Source: Frondihabitans sp. Leaf304
Lineage (GTDB): Bacteria; Actinomycetota; Actinomycetes; Actinomycetales; Microbacteriaceae
Assembly: GCF_001423105.1 (NCBI RefSeq)
Contig: NZ_LMNV01000002.1
Span: forward strand, 2,033,461-2,097,460
Length of the DNA stretch: 64,000 nt
Direction of reading: 5' to 3'
This document shows positions 38,610-47,269 of the stretch, one piece after another (the stretch's first letter is position 1; every line of letters begins with the position of its first letter). The translations under genes and the position numbers were made by a program. The notes beneath the pieces were generated by a model that was not told the origin of the DNA, did not search any database, and saw only the letters and a list, made by a program, of their open reading frames with translations.

Positions 38610-39685
38610 GACGCCAGCCTGACGCGCGGGTCGATGACTCCGTAGAGAAGGTCGACGATGAGGTTCACCAGCAGGTACATCACTCCGATCAGGAGGCCGA
38701 CGCCCATGACGCCGGGAAGGTCGAGGTGCGACGCGGCCTGGTACGCGTAGCTGCCGATGCCTGGCCAGGCGAAGATCGACTCCACCAGCACGGTGCCGCT
38801 CAGCAGGCTGCCGAAGGCGAGGCCGACGACGGTGAGGATGGGGATGCTCGCGCCACGGAGCACGTAGCTCCAGATCACTGTGCGGGTCGGAAGGCCCTTG
38901 GCACGGGCGGCCCGGACGTAATCCTGATCGAGGATCTCGAGCACGGCCGTGCGGACGAACCGGGTGAGCAGGCCGACCGTGTACAGCGTCAGCACGAGCA
39001 CAGGCAAGAAGAGGTGCGCGGCCGCGTCGAGGAACGTGTCGAGCTGACCGGCGAGCAGAGCGTCGACCGTGTAGAGGCCGGTGATCGTCGGCGGAGCGTT
39101 GAAGTCGCTGCTCAGCCGACCCGAGCCCGGAGCGATGTGCAGCTTGAAGTAAAAGACGTAATAGAGCACGAGCGCCAGCCAAAAGGTCGGCACGCTGAGG
39201 CCCGCGAGCGAGACGACGCGGAGCACGTGGTCGGACGCCTTGCCGCGGCGGTAGGCCGCGACCGTGCCGAGCACGACGCCGATGATCACGCTGAGCACAA
39301 TGGCGCCGATCGCGATCTCGAGCGTCGCGGGAAGTGCCGAGGAGAGGTCGGACGTCACCGCGTTGTGCGTGGTGGTCGACGTGCCGAGGTCGCCGTGCAG
39401 GAGGTTGCCGAGGTAGGTGAAGTACTGCACCACGAGCGGCTTGTCGAGGCCGTACTCCGACTGGAACTGAGCGACGATCGCGGGGTCTTCTGCGGCCCGC
39501 TGGCCGAGCGCCGCCGCGACCGGGTCACCCGGCACGAGGTTCGTCAGGATGAACGTCACCAGAGTGACGCCGACCACCAGCAGCAGCGAGGTGATCACGC
39601 GACGCAGGGCGTACCGGGCGAAGGGGTGACCCCCGCGCGACACGGAGCGTGCGCGCGGGGGTCGGGTGGCGGTGCTGGTTGTCAC
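38606..39685 (-). CDS. peptide ABC transporter permease, DppB-like
   Basis: A 359-residue permease. Residues about 22-50 form the first helix (YALRRVITSLLLVVGVTLVTF), then the external loop with LGQRAAEDP, then five helices; the cytoplasmic EAA-like loop AKGLPTRTVIWSYVLRGASIP lies near 258-278. GTG at 39685, six bases after the binding-protein stop. Slightly longer N-terminal basic tail than usual. Confidence 0.92.
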   Translation of the reverse strand: MTTSTATRPPRARSVSRGGHPFARYALRRVITSLLLVVGVTLVTFILTNLVPGDPVAAALGQRAAEDPAIVAQFQSEYGLDKPLVVQYFTYLGNLLHGDLGTSTTTHNAVTSDLSSALPATLEIAIGAIVLSVIIGVVLGTVAAYRRGKASDHVLRVVSLAGLSVPTFWLALVLYYVFYFKLHIAPGSGRLSSDFNAPPTITGLYTVDALLAGQLDTFLDAAAHLFLPVLVLTLYTVGLLTRFVRTAVLEILDQDYVRAARAKGLPTRTVIWSYVLRGASIPILTVVGLAFGSLLSGTVLVESIFAWPGIGSYAYQAASHLDLPGVMGVGLLIGVMYLLVNLIVDLLYGVIDPRVRLAS

Positions 39686-39691
39686 AGTCGA

Positions 39692-41299
39692 CTACTTGCT
39701 GCGGAGGGCCGCGATATCAATGGTCCATACGGCGTTGTAGACGACGCCGGTGACGTCGGACGCGGCCGCGATGTTGTTGCCCGGCTGCAGCAGCGGGATG
39801 AACGGGCCGTCGTCGTTGAGCGCCTTCTGCAGGTCTTCGAACTGCGTCTGACGCTCGTCGTTCGAGCCGCCGACCGCTGCCGCATCGGCGAGCTTCGAGA
39901 TCGCCGGGTCGGCACCCGCGGCCCAGCCGGCACGCAGACCGACGACGTTGCCCGGGGTGAAGACGAGGTAGTCGCTGGGGTCGGGGTAGTCGGGGCCCCA
40001 GTACCAGAGGCCGACGGTCTCGGTGCCGTTGCGGTAGGCGTCGAGCTCGGTCGCGACCGGAGCCGGAGCGAGGTCGACCGTGATGCCAGCGGTCTTGAGC
40101 TGCGATTGCAGGCGCTGAGCGATCGTCGGGAACTCGATGCCGTTGAGCGTGATGTCGCTGGGGAAGTTCAGCGTGATCTTCTCGCCGTTGTACCCGCTCT
40201 TGGCGAGGTCGGACTTCGACGCGGCCAGGTCTTGCTTGAGGGCATCGCCCTCACCGAGAGCACCGAGGAACATGCTCGGCACGACGCCGGCCGCCTGAGC
40301 GGTGCCGGTGCCGGCGATCGACACGAGGTCGTCGAAGTCGATGGCCTCTTTGACGGCCTTGACGAAGTCGGGGTTGCTGGTGATCTTCGACACCTTGGAG
40401 CTCTGGTTGAGCAGCAGGAAGATCACATTGGCCGACGGGTCGCTGGTGACGTCGACCGAGGATCCGAGCCCCGCCGCCTGCGTACCCGACAGATCGAGGG
40501 CCACGTCGGCACTGCCACCCTGCACGTTGATCTTCTGGGTGGCGCCCTCAACGTTCTGGATCACGACGCGGCCGTATCCGGGCTGCTCGCCGTCGTACTT
40601 CTTGTTGGCCGTCAGAACGACCTTCGACGACAGGTTCAGCGAGTCGAGCACGTACGGGCCGGAGCCGGCGGAGTGGGCGTTGAGGTATTTCTCGGCGGTG
40701 TCGCTCGAGTCGGTCGCTCCGCCATTGGCCTTGACGACCTTGGAGTTGAGGATGCCGAGCGCCGGGTTGGCGAGGATCGACGGGAGCGCCGGGGTGGCGG
40801 TCTTCGTGGTCAAGACGACGGTCTTCGCGTCTTTCTTCGTAACGGTGACGCCGGCCAGGAGGAACGACGGGTTGCCCTTGAGGCCGATGACGCGCTGGAG
40901 CGAGAACACGACGTCGTCGGCCGTCATCTCGGTGCCGTCGGAGAAGGTGTGCGTGCCGTTCAGGGTCAGGGTGAACGTCTTCGCATCGGACGACTCGTCG
41001 AGGCTTGCAACGCCGTCGACGACCTTCGAGACGTCGCCGCCCTTGAAGGTGAGGAGGGTCTCGTAGAGGGCCTTGTCGACCAGCTGGCCGGTCGGCTCGT
41101 ACATGCGGCCCGGGTCGGCGGTCTTGAGGTCGAACGCCTTGTCGATGGTCAGCGTCTTCGACGCGCCGTCGGTGCTCGAGGCCTTGCCGGACGAGCAGCC
41201 GGCGACGACGAGGGTGAGGGCGATGGCTGCTGCACCGATCGCGACTCGCTTCGCCGTGTGCTTCGTGGTAGTGGAGCTGTTTCGCGTGGAAAAAGCCAC
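39692..41299 (-). CDS. peptide-type solute-binding lipoprotein, SBP_bac_5 family
   Basis: A 535-residue lipoprotein. Signal peptide with KHTAKRV basic stretch, hydrophobic core and lipobox VVAGCSS, Cys at about 35. Body contains FTLTLNGTHTFSDGTEMTADDVVFSLQR, the family motif. GTG 41299 is fixed by GGAGG 5 bases upstream. First gene of the six-gene operon (binding protein, DppB, DppC, DppD, DppF, M24 peptidase). The divergent Lrp/AsnC gene 132 bases away may regulate it. Confidence 0.93.
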   Translation of the reverse strand: MAFSTRNSSTTTKHTAKRVAIGAAAIALTLVVAGCSSGKASSTDGASKTLTIDKAFDLKTADPGRMYEPTGQLVDKALYETLLTFKGGDVSKVVDGVASLDESSDAKTFTLTLNGTHTFSDGTEMTADDVVFSLQRVIGLKGNPSFLLAGVTVTKKDAKTVVLTTKTATPALPSILANPALGILNSKVVKANGGATDSSDTAEKYLNAHSAGSGPYVLDSLNLSSKVVLTANKKYDGEQPGYGRVVIQNVEGATQKINVQGGSADVALDLSGTQAAGLGSSVDVTSDPSANVIFLLLNQSSKVSKITSNPDFVKAVKEAIDFDDLVSIAGTGTAQAAGVVPSMFLGALGEGDALKQDLAASKSDLAKSGYNGEKITLNFPSDITLNGIEFPTIAQRLQSQLKTAGITVDLAPAPVATELDAYRNGTETVGLWYWGPDYPDPSDYLVFTPGNVVGLRAGWAAGADPAISKLADAAAVGGSNDERQTQFEDLQKALNDDGPFIPLLQPGNNIAAASDVTGVVYNAVWTIDIAALRSK

Positions 41300-41431
41300 G
41301 TGTTCCTCCTGGGGGGAAAGGGGGGTCACCTTGGACGGTGTGGAGAAACTGTGGCACGATTCCGAGCACGTCTTCACCTCAGGCCCCGATCTGTGGATAA
41401 ATTGCGACTCACCCCCCGATGGGAGTACCAA

Positions 41432-42016
41432 GTGTCGAACACCGAGCAAGACAACCGCCCGGCCCCTGGACAAAGGGCGACCGGTCTCGATGAGGTGGAT
41501 CTTCGGATCCTCGGGGTGCTCCGCGAGAACGGACGCATCTCGATGGCCTCACTCGCCGAGACCGTCAACGTGTCGAGAGCCAGCGTCTACAACCGCGTCG
41601 AGCGGATGACCGCGACCGGCGTGATCACCGGCTTCACCGCCCAGATCGACCCGGGCATGGTCGGCCTCGACGTGTGCGCACTCGTGTTCGTGACGGTGCA
41701 CCCGCAGAGCTGGCACCGGTTCCGCGAGGGCATTCTGCAGATGCCCGACGTCGAGTACTGCTGCATCACGACCGGCGAGCACGACGCCATGCTTCTCGTG
41801 CGATCCCTGGATATCGGCGGGGTTCACGACTTCGTGACCGGTGTCGTGGCCGCGCGGCCCGAGGTGAAATCGGTGGTGAGCGTGGTCATCCTCGACGAGG
41901 TGGTGAGCAAGTCGTACCTACTGCCGACCGACATTCCCGACCGCTCCGGCTCGTCGAACCGGCTCGGCATGACACGGTTCACGACCGCGGGGAACGGGCG
42001 CGACTCGGTTCGCTGA
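41432..42016 (+). CDS. Lrp/AsnC-family transcriptional regulator
   Basis: A 194-residue regulator. The N-terminal winged helix (about 20-65: DLRILGVLRENGRISMASLAETVNVSRASVYNRVERM) is followed by the ligand-binding RAM domain (about 85-160, with VFVTVHPQSW and TTGEHDAMLLVRS). GTG 41432 is chosen for the GGGAG site 8 bases upstream; an in-frame upstream extension is unsupported. Lrp-type proteins sense amino acids, and the divergent peptide importer is the most likely target. That is inference. Confidence 0.88.
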   Translation: MSNTEQDNRPAPGQRATGLDEVDLRILGVLRENGRISMASLAETVNVSRASVYNRVERMTATGVITGFTAQIDPGMVGLDVCALVFVTVHPQSWHRFREGILQMPDVEYCCITTGEHDAMLLVRSLDIGGVHDFVTGVVAARPEVKSVVSVVILDEVVSKSYLLPTDIPDRSGSSNRLGMTRFTTAGNGRDSVR

Positions 42017-42039
42017 GGCTGTCGGCGTCGCCCGTTCTT

Positions 42040-42408
42040 CTAGCTCTCGTGCGGTGCCGACTCCTCGACGCACACGCTCACGTGGTCGACGCCGTCGATC
42101 TCGAAGCGCTCCACGAGGCGTACGCCGTCCGGCCCCGTCACGACCTCACTGCCGCCCGTGCCCGCGACGACAGAGCCGTCTTCGACGAGGACATGCACGA
42201 ACGAGACGGATAGGTCGTCGCCGACCCGCGTGCCGACAAAACGTCCAAAAGTGACGGTGTCGCCGTCGTAGTCGCCCCAGATCACGCCGTCTTTCTCGAA
42301 GTAGCGGAAGCGCGAAGGCGAATCGGGGTCGACAGGGCTGTTGGTCGACGACTCCATCACGAATCGGCGGGAATCGAGGCTGGGAGCGAGTGCGGGCTGG
42401 ACGGTCAC
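42040..42408 (-). CDS. small beta-barrel protein of the family mis-annotated as N-acetylglutamate synthase
   Basis: A 122-residue protein. Motifs FRYFEKDGVIWGDYDGDTVTFGRFVGTR... (about 38-64) and LVERFEIDGVDHVSVCVEE correspond to a family of small lipocalin-like barrels often labelled N-acetylglutamate synthase; no GNAT fold is present, so that label is wrong. The function is unknown. GTG 42408 has a CATACT -10 box at -12 to -7, so it looks leaderless. Starting at the in-frame Met about 20 residues later is possible. It faces the Lrp gene tail to tail. Confidence 0.7.
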   Translation of the reverse strand: MTVQPALAPSLDSRRFVMESSTNSPVDPDSPSRFRYFEKDGVIWGDYDGDTVTFGRFVGTRVGDDLSVSFVHVLVEDGSVVAGTGGSEVVTGPDGVRLVERFEIDGVDHVSVCVEESAPHES

Positions 42409-42538
42409 GACACGAGTATGAATGCCGGGCCGCTCCCGTTCCAGTCGAGTGCAGAACGTCCAGGATCCGGGCGCCGCCGCCGCTCCGACTGGACGAATGC
42501 GCGCCTGTCGCCGCCAATCGGGCACAGCCCGCTTCCCT

Positions 42539-42614
42539 TGCACATTTGAGAGTGATCGCGGCTGCGGGCCGGGCCGATCTGCGTCGGGTCGCGCGTTTCG
42601 CTCTCGAATTTGCA
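42539..42614. repeat. palindromic element, TTTGAGAG family, copy 2
   Basis: Left arm TGCACATTTGAGAGTGATCG and right arm CGTTTCGCTCTCGAATTTGCA pair imperfectly. The GC-rich centre includes a GGGCCGGGCC stretch. Same ends as the copies at 34347, 48851 and 60494. Confidence 0.8.
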
Positions 42615-42650
42615 GGCGGGGCGCCGGATCCTGGGCCCCGGCGCTGCCTT

Positions 42651-42736
42651 TGCAAATTTGAAGGAGATCCTCGCGACACGCCGCACCGATCGGCCTCACT
42701 TTTGCCGGATCGCGAGTTTCTCCTTCAAATTCGGCA
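42651..42736. repeat. palindromic element, TTTGAAGGA family, copy 4
   Basis: Left arm TGCAAATTTGAAGGAGA (42651-42667) and right arm at 42719-42736 pair with a small bulge; inner arms TCGCGA pair as well. It ends 27 bases before the dcd stop. Confidence 0.8.
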
Positions 42737-42762
42737 GGGCAGCAGCAAAACAGAGGTAGCAG

Positions 42763-43365
42763 CTAGCCGCGAGCGGACGACGGCTCGGCGCCGGTGTCGG
42801 TCGCGCTGAAGTTCTGGAACGACCGCGACGCCGTCGGGCCCCGCTGCCCCTGGTAGCGCGACCCGTAGACCGATGAGCCGTAGGGGTTCTCGGCCGGCGA
42901 CGACAGCCGGAAGTAGCAGAGCTGCCCGATCTTCATGCCCGGCCACAGCTTGATCGGCAGCGTCGCGACGTTCGAGAGCTCGAGGGTGACGTGGCCCGAG
43001 AATCCGGGGTCGATAAACCCGGCGGTCGAGTGCGTCAGCAGGCCGAGCCGACCGAGCGACGACTTGCCCTCGAGGCGCGCCGCGATGTCGTCGGGCAGGC
43101 TGACCCGCTCGTAGGTCGAGCCGAGCACGAACTCGCCCGGGTGCAGGATGAACGGCTCGTCGGGCTTCGACTCGACGAGGTGCGTCAGCTCGGGCTGATC
43201 GACGGCGGGGTCGATGAATGGGTATTTGTGGTTGTCGAACAGCCGGAAGAAGCGGTCGAGGCGCACATCGATGCTCGACGGCTGAATGAGGCTGGGGTCG
43301 TGGGGGTCGAGCCCGATTCGTCCGAGTTCGAGTTCGGCCTTGATGTCGCGGTCGGAGAGCAGCAC
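42763..43365 (-). CDS. dcd: dCTP deaminase (Dcd, bifunctional-type)
   Basis: A 200-residue trimeric enzyme converting dCTP to dUTP, and in actinobacteria often on to dUMP. Motifs: [12 protein letters not shown] (about 98-109), [18 protein letters not shown] with catalytic Glu (about 114-131) and [10 protein letters not shown]. The GTG start has TAGGCT at exactly -12 to -7 and no ribosome site, so it is leaderless. C-terminal tail [14 protein letters not shown] fits. Confidence 0.95.
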   Translation of the reverse strand: MLLSDRDIKAELELGRIGLDPHDPSLIQPSSIDVRLDRFFRLFDNHKYPFIDPAVDQPELTHLVESKPDEPFILHPGEFVLGSTYERVSLPDDIAARLEGKSSLGRLGLLTHSTAGFIDPGFSGHVTLELSNVATLPIKLWPGMKIGQLCYFRLSSPAENPYGSSVYGSRYQGQRGPTASRSFQNFSATDTGAEPSSARG

Positions 43366-43485
43366 GCGGTCAGCCTACTGAACCGGGGCCCGCCGCAGCC
43401 TGCGTCGACAACTCAGGCCACAAGGATCCGGCCCGACCCCGCTCCAGCCCCGACACCGCTCTCCCCTCGACCCCGCCCCCACCCC

Positions 43486-43510
43486 GCGTCGCGTCGCGTC
43501 GCGTCGCGTC
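43486..43510. repeat. tandem GCGTC pentamer, five copies
   Basis: Five perfect GCGTC units lie in the 203-base dcd-quinone oxidoreductase gap. Flanking it, two ~30-base direct repeats containing CAACTCAGGCCAnAAG occur at about 43406 and 43510. This is a simple-sequence expansion, not a CRISPR array. Confidence 0.8.
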
Positions 43511-43568
43511 GGCAACTCAGGCCATAAGCGTCCAGCCCACCGGAAACCCCAGGGTGCAGGATCGGGGG

Positions 43569-44609
43569 ATGCGCTTAGTCCTGATTTCTCAGCCGGGAGG
43601 GCCCGAGGCCCTCGTTCCCGCAACCGCCCCCGACCCCGTGGCCGGCCCCGGCGAACTCCTCATCCGCGTCGCGGCCGCCGGCATCAACCGTGCCGACGTC
43701 GGCCAGCGCCAGGGCAACTACCCGCCGCCTCCCGGAGCCCCCGAGTGGCCCGGGCTCGAGGTCTCGGGCACGATCGAGGCCATCGGCCCGGCGATCGAGA
43801 CGGCCAGCGCCAGCGACTCCGGCGATGGCGACGGAACCGGAACCGGCACCGGCACCGGCACCCCCGAGTGGCAGGTCGGCGACCAGGTCTGCGCTCTCCT
43901 CGCGGGCGGCGGCTACGCCGAACTCGTCGCGGTCGATGCGCGTCTCGTGCTTCCCGTCCCCGCCGGAGTCGACCTCGTCGAAGCCGCCGGCCTCCCCGAG
44001 GTCGCCGCGACCGTCTGGTCGAACGTGTTCTGGCACGCGGGCCTGCAGCCGGGCGAGACGCTTCTCGTGCACGGCGGAACCAGCGGCATCGGCACATTCG
44101 CGATCCAGCTCGCGACGGCGCTGGGGTCGAAGACGATCGCAACCGCAGGATCCGACGCCAAGATCACCTTCATGAACGACCTCGGCGCCGCGGGAGTCAA
44201 CTACCGCACGACCGACTTCGTCGAAGCGGCGAAGCAGCTCACGGACGGCCGTGGCGTCGACGTGATCCTCGACCTCGTCGGCGGCGACTACCTGGCGCGC
44301 AACATCGACGCGCTCGCGATGAACGGCCGGATCATGGTGATCGCCAACCAGAGCGGCGAGGCGTCATCGTTCCAGCTGGGGGCGCTCATGCAGAAGCGCG
44401 GACGCATCTGGGCGACCACCCTGCGCGCCCGGCCGATCGAGGAGAAGGCCGAGATCGTGGCCGGAGTGCGCCGCGATGTGTGGCCGCTGGTCGAGCGCAG
44501 CATGGTGAAGCCGATCATCGACGAGGTGTTCCCTCTCGACGAAGCCGCCGACGCCCATCGGAGGATGGACGCCGGCGGGCACATCGGCAAGCTGCTGCTG
44601 AAGGTGTAG
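43569..44609 (+). CDS. qor: NAD(P)H-dependent quinone oxidoreductase, zinc-free MDR family
   Basis: A 346-residue member of the quinone reductase branch of the MDR superfamily. The N-terminal GroES-like domain opens with QPGGPEALVP and contains GINRADVGQRQGNYPPPPG (38-56). The Rossmann domain motif is LLVHGGTSGIGTFAIQLA (about 165-182). A Gly-Thr repeat insert (encoded by tandem GGCACC, about 43837-43862) lies in the loop near residue 90-98 and probably is flexible. No zinc ligands. Reaction: reduction of quinones with NADPH, or related enoyl substrates. Confidence 0.9.
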   Translation: MRLVLISQPGGPEALVPATAPDPVAGPGELLIRVAAAGINRADVGQRQGNYPPPPGAPEWPGLEVSGTIEAIGPAIETASASDSGDGDGTGTGTGTGTPEWQVGDQVCALLAGGGYAELVAVDARLVLPVPAGVDLVEAAGLPEVAATVWSNVFWHAGLQPGETLLVHGGTSGIGTFAIQLATALGSKTIATAGSDAKITFMNDLGAAGVNYRTTDFVEAAKQLTDGRGVDVILDLVGGDYLARNIDALAMNGRIMVIANQSGEASSFQLGALMQKRGRIWATTLRARPIEEKAEIVAGVRRDVWPLVERSMVKPIIDEVFPLDEAADAHRRMDAGGHIGKLLLKV

Positions 44610-44659
44610 CGGGGCCGAGCTGGCGTCCGACCGCTCGGCGCAGACCCGCGGAGACGGCT

Positions 44660-44725
44660 CAGACCCGCAAGATCGGCCTAAACACCTGCCCCAGGGCGAA
44701 TGTTTAGGCCGACTTTGCGGGTCTG
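44660..44725. terminator. long hairpin between convergent genes
   Basis: Two 25-base arms (44660-44684 and 44701-44725) pair with two mismatches around a 16-base loop; the core is CGGCCTAAACA. It lies between the convergent quinone oxidoreductase and Asp23-cluster genes. No T-tract, so it may be a bidirectional terminator or a repeat. Confidence 0.7.
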
Positions 44726-44760
44726 TGCCGATCTGGGGCGTTTAGCCGAGGGCAGGCGCG

Positions 44761-45372
44761 TCAGCGAACGCGCGAGTCAGCCCCGGGCCGCACCGGCGAC
44801 GCACCGACAACTTCGACCAGCACCGGGATCTCCGCTTCTCCGCCGAGCACGCGGTCGAGGCCGCGCACCGCGCCGGAGGCCGCTTGGACGGCATCGGTCG
44901 GAGCTGATCCGGCGGTGAGTCGCAGACGGACCTTGAGCGCGGGCGCACCCTTCAATTCGTACGCGACCACCGAGACCGAAGCCACGTCACGGCGAGAGGA
45001 CAGCGCGTCGACCAGGGCGGTCTCGGCGAAGCTCGACGAAACGATCACGCGTCCGGCGTTCTCGTCGAGGTCGACCACCCGGTCGGTGCGTCCGCGGCCG
45101 CGGGTCACGACGGCCACCAGAGCGATGATGACGATCAGCAGGCAGAGCACGGCGAGCAGCCACGGCAGGTAGCTGCCGTCGAACGGCTCGTTGCCGCCGG
45201 CCCGGGTGTTCGAGAGGGCCGTCGACTGGGCGTCGCGGGCGGTGGTCAGCCAGTCGCGCAGGAGCGGTGCTGCGGGCAGCGCCGTCGCAGCGACGAAGAG
45301 GCCGACGGCGAGCGAGATGACGCCGAGCACGATCAAGAAGAGGCGGTTCGCAAAGCGATTCGTGGTGGTCAT
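44761..45372 (-). CDS. AmaP-like membrane protein of the Asp23 cluster
   Basis: A 203-residue membrane protein with two helices (about 10-32 and 68-90) and a C-terminal domain with VIVSSSFAETALVDALSSR. It resembles AmaP/YloU-associated membrane proteins that anchor Asp23-type proteins at the membrane. It overlaps the upstream DUF6286 gene by four bases. Last gene of the cluster. Function inferred from context. Confidence 0.7.
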   Translation of the reverse strand: MTTTNRFANRLFLIVLGVISLAVGLFVAATALPAAPLLRDWLTTARDAQSTALSNTRAGGNEPFDGSYLPWLLAVLCLLIVIIALVAVVTRGRGRTDRVVDLDENAGRVIVSSSFAETALVDALSSRRDVASVSVVAYELKGAPALKVRLRLTAGSAPTDAVQAASGAVRGLDRVLGGEAEIPVLVEVVGASPVRPGADSRVR

Positions 45373-46013
45373 GCGCCGAGCCTTCCGTTCGGAGTGACGC
45401 GCGCTTCGGCGGTCACCGGCGGGCGGTACGCGATGCGACCGAGCTCGTCGTTGGCGGCGCGCAGCACGGCATCGGTGTCGGCGGTGGAGCCCGACGCCGG
45501 GGTGATCGTGATGCGGGCGCTCGAGCGAGCGACCCACGCGGTGACCTGGCCGGGAGCGAGACCGCCGGCGATCCGTGCGTTGCGGGCGAGAGAAGCGGCA
45601 ATCACCTGGTCGTCGACGACGACGGCGACGCGGTCGTCGTCGATCGTGTGGCGACCGCGACGACCCGGGGTGAGCCCGATCACGGCGAGCACGAGGCCGA
45701 GGATGGCCGCGGCGATACCGGCCGCGATGACGAGCGCGGGCTGCGCGGTCGCGGCCGACAGCAGAGTGGCTACGGCGTCGACGGGCGAGAACAGCAGCGG
45801 CGGTTGGCCGAGCGCCGCGTATACGGCCTCGACGCCGACGTACCCGACCACGAGGATCAGCACGATCAGCATCACGACGGTGGCCCCGGAGCGCGACGAG
45901 TGAGTCTCGCGACGCAGGATCCGCCGGGTCACCCCCGAAGGAACGCGCGCCACGGCAGACGTCGGCTTCGACTGGGAGCCCGCCGAGGGATCCTTGGTGG
46001 GTGCGGTGGTCAT
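45369..46013 (-). CDS. DUF6286-type two-helix membrane protein
   Basis: A 214-residue protein with membrane helices at about 42-68 and 95-117 and a cytoplasmic C-terminal domain. DUF6286 proteins are regularly found next to Asp23/Gls24 genes in actinobacteria. An N-terminal basic segment (about 20-40) precedes the first helix. Overlaps its neighbours by four bases on both sides, so it is strictly part of the operon. Confidence 0.7.
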   Translation of the reverse strand: MTTAPTKDPSAGSQSKPTSAVARVPSGVTRRILRRETHSSRSGATVVMLIVLILVVGYVGVEAVYAALGQPPLLFSPVDAVATLLSAATAQPALVIAAGIAAAILGLVLAVIGLTPGRRGRHTIDDDRVAVVVDDQVIAASLARNARIAGGLAPGQVTAWVARSSARITITPASGSTADTDAVLRAANDELGRIAYRPPVTAEARVTPNGRLGA

Positions 46014-46456
46014 CGCAGCTCCTCTTTCTTTTCGAGCTGGCTACCGGTGATTGTCACGTCGACACGCGACACGGCGCGACCGGCGATCTCGTTGATGCGA
46101 CGGGTGACGGTCTCTTGGAGCGAACGCACGGTGCCGATCACTCCGCCGACGGGAGCCTCGGTCGCAGCGTCGAGCCGTGGGATCGTCAGCGGGGTCGCGA
46201 CGCGGAGGGCCAGCCGGCCCTCGTCGTCGTGCGCGTCGACCCGCACGTCGTGGTGCGAGACACGCAACGCTTCGGCGACGATGGCGCTGCCCACGCGCTG
46301 AAGAGCGCGCGGGGCGATGCTCACGTGGCCGGGGATGACCGGGCTCGCACCCGGCACGTCACGGCTGAGAGTGGCCGTCGGGGAATCAGGATCCGACGAC
46401 CACTCGCTGGAGGCCGCGCCGGCTGCGTCGCCGGTCGCGGCGGTGTGGGGACCCAT
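46010..46456 (-). CDS. Asp23/Gls24-like envelope stress protein, second copy in cluster
   Basis: A 148-residue protein whose C-terminal ~105 residues match the Asp23 fold (about 38-148: VSIAPRALQRVGSAIVAEAL to RVDVTITGS). The first ~40 residues are Ala/Ser/Pro-rich and look disordered. No membrane helix. ATG 46456 overlaps the stop of the small DUF2273-like gene (TGATG). Confidence 0.65.
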   Translation of the reverse strand: MGPHTAATGDAAGAASSEWSSDPDSPTATLSRDVPGASPVIPGHVSIAPRALQRVGSAIVAEALRVSHHDVRVDAHDDEGRLALRVATPLTIPRLDAATEAPVGGVIGTVRSLQETVTRRINEIAGRAVSRVDVTITGSQLEKKEELR

Positions 46457-46644
46457 CAGGACGAGCGCCGTCCGCGCAACACGTCGAGAAGACTCGAGGC
46501 GTCGAGCTTGCCGGAGGCGATCCGGCCGACGAGGGCGCCGACAGCGATGAACACGGCGACGAGAAGGAAGGCCCAGAAGCCGAACGCCACCGCGACGACG
46601 CCGAGCACGGCGCCGATCGCGATACCGGTGGTGGTGGCGGTCAC
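46456..46644 (-). CDS. small two-helix membrane protein, DUF2273-like
   Basis: A 62-residue protein with two hydrophobic stretches (about 8-22 and 23-42) and a charged tail GKLDASSLLDVLRGRRSS. This matches DUF2273-type proteins that are encoded beside asp23 and hold it at the membrane. Overlaps neighbours by a few bases. Confidence 0.75.
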   Translation of the reverse strand: MTATTTGIAIGAVLGVVAVAFGFWAFLLVAVFIAVGALVGRIASGKLDASSLLDVLRGRRSS

Positions 46645-47147
46645 GAGACGCGGCTCTCGGCGGGCTGGTCGTCGTTGTCGTCGTCGTCACCGGGGATGTG
46701 CACGTCGTTGATGGCGACGTTGATCTCGGCGACCTCCATGCCGACGAGCTCGGTGATCGCCTGGGCGACCGCGACACGGACCTGCTCGGCGACGGAGTTC
46801 ATCGGCACCGGGTACTCGACGACGATGGTGACGTCGGCGGCGACTTGGGTCTCGCCGACCTCGACACGCACACCCTGCGACAGGTCGGTCGAGCCGATCA
46901 CGTCGCGGATCGCGCCGAACGCACGAGCGGCACCGCCACCGAGGGCGTACACGCCGGGAACCTCGCGGGCGGCGATGCCGGCGACCTTCGAGATCACGCT
47001 GTCGGCGATGACGGTCTTACCGGTCGCGGCGGAAGCGGTGACGGCGCTCGACGTGGTGGTGACCGGCGTCGCGACCTTGTCGACGCGGCTGGTCGAGGTC
47101 GGGGTGGTCGAAGTCGAGGTGGGAACGGTGGGCTTGGTGTCGGCCAT
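46641..47147 (-). CDS. Asp23/Gls24 family envelope stress response protein
   Basis: A 168-residue Asp23/Gls24 protein. The N-terminal ~50 residues are Thr/Ser-rich and disordered; the domain spans about 50-150 (ISKVAGIAAREVPGVYALGG to INVAINDVHI). The acidic tail is DDDDNDDQ. AAGGAG lies 6 bases before the ATG. First gene of the five-gene minus-strand cluster, divergent from the ECF sigma gene. Asp23 in Staphylococcus coats the membrane and counters envelope stress; that role is known of the family. Confidence 0.9.
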   Translation of the reverse strand: MADTKPTVPTSTSTTPTSTSRVDKVATPVTTTSSAVTASAATGKTVIADSVISKVAGIAAREVPGVYALGGGAARAFGAIRDVIGSTDLSQGVRVEVGETQVAADVTIVVEYPVPMNSVAEQVRVAVAQAITELVGMEVAEINVAINDVHIPGDDDDNDDQPAESRVS

Positions 47148-47197
47148 GTGATGCTCCTTCGATGCGTGAGGGGGCGACGAAATCGCCGCTCAGAAGT

Positions 47198-47224
47198 GAG
47201 ACGGTACCCGCTCCAGAAACGTCA
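47198..47224 (-). promoter_or_regulatory. candidate ECF-type promoter of the Asp23 cluster
   Basis: Read leftward: TGACG (47224-47220), 16-base spacer, CGTCTC (47203-47198). The CGTCTC -10 form is common for ECF sigma factors, and the divergent gene encodes one. Leader would be about 45 bases. Tentative. Confidence 0.3.
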
Positions 47225-47269
47225 CGGAATTCGTTGAAAAAGTTTTCGGGGCCCCCGTTTGTCGTCGGC

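Larger units (their letters stand above)
42409..42762. other. 354-base gene-free gap with two palindromic elements
   Basis: No convincing gene on either strand. The gap holds copy 2 of the TTTGAGAG family and copy 4 of the TTTGAAGGA family 36 bases apart, the only place in the window where the two families meet, plus GGATCC sites. The promoter of the small barrel protein is at its left end. Confidence 0.7.

Noticed and set aside
38726-42016. Very long plus-strand frame opposite the peptide importer that ends as the Lrp gene
   Set aside because: The same composition effect. The Lrp domain begins only after 41432, where there is a ribosome site.
42040-42408. N-acetylglutamate synthase
   Set aside because: The family carries this label in databases, but the sequence has no acetyl-CoA binding motif or GNAT fold.
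43486-43510. Short tandem repeats as a CRISPR array
   Set aside because: Five-base units without spacers, so simple-sequence expansion.
44660-44725. Riboswitch or small RNA gene
   Set aside because: No leader position relative to a start codon (both flanking genes end here), so a terminator or repeat is more likely.
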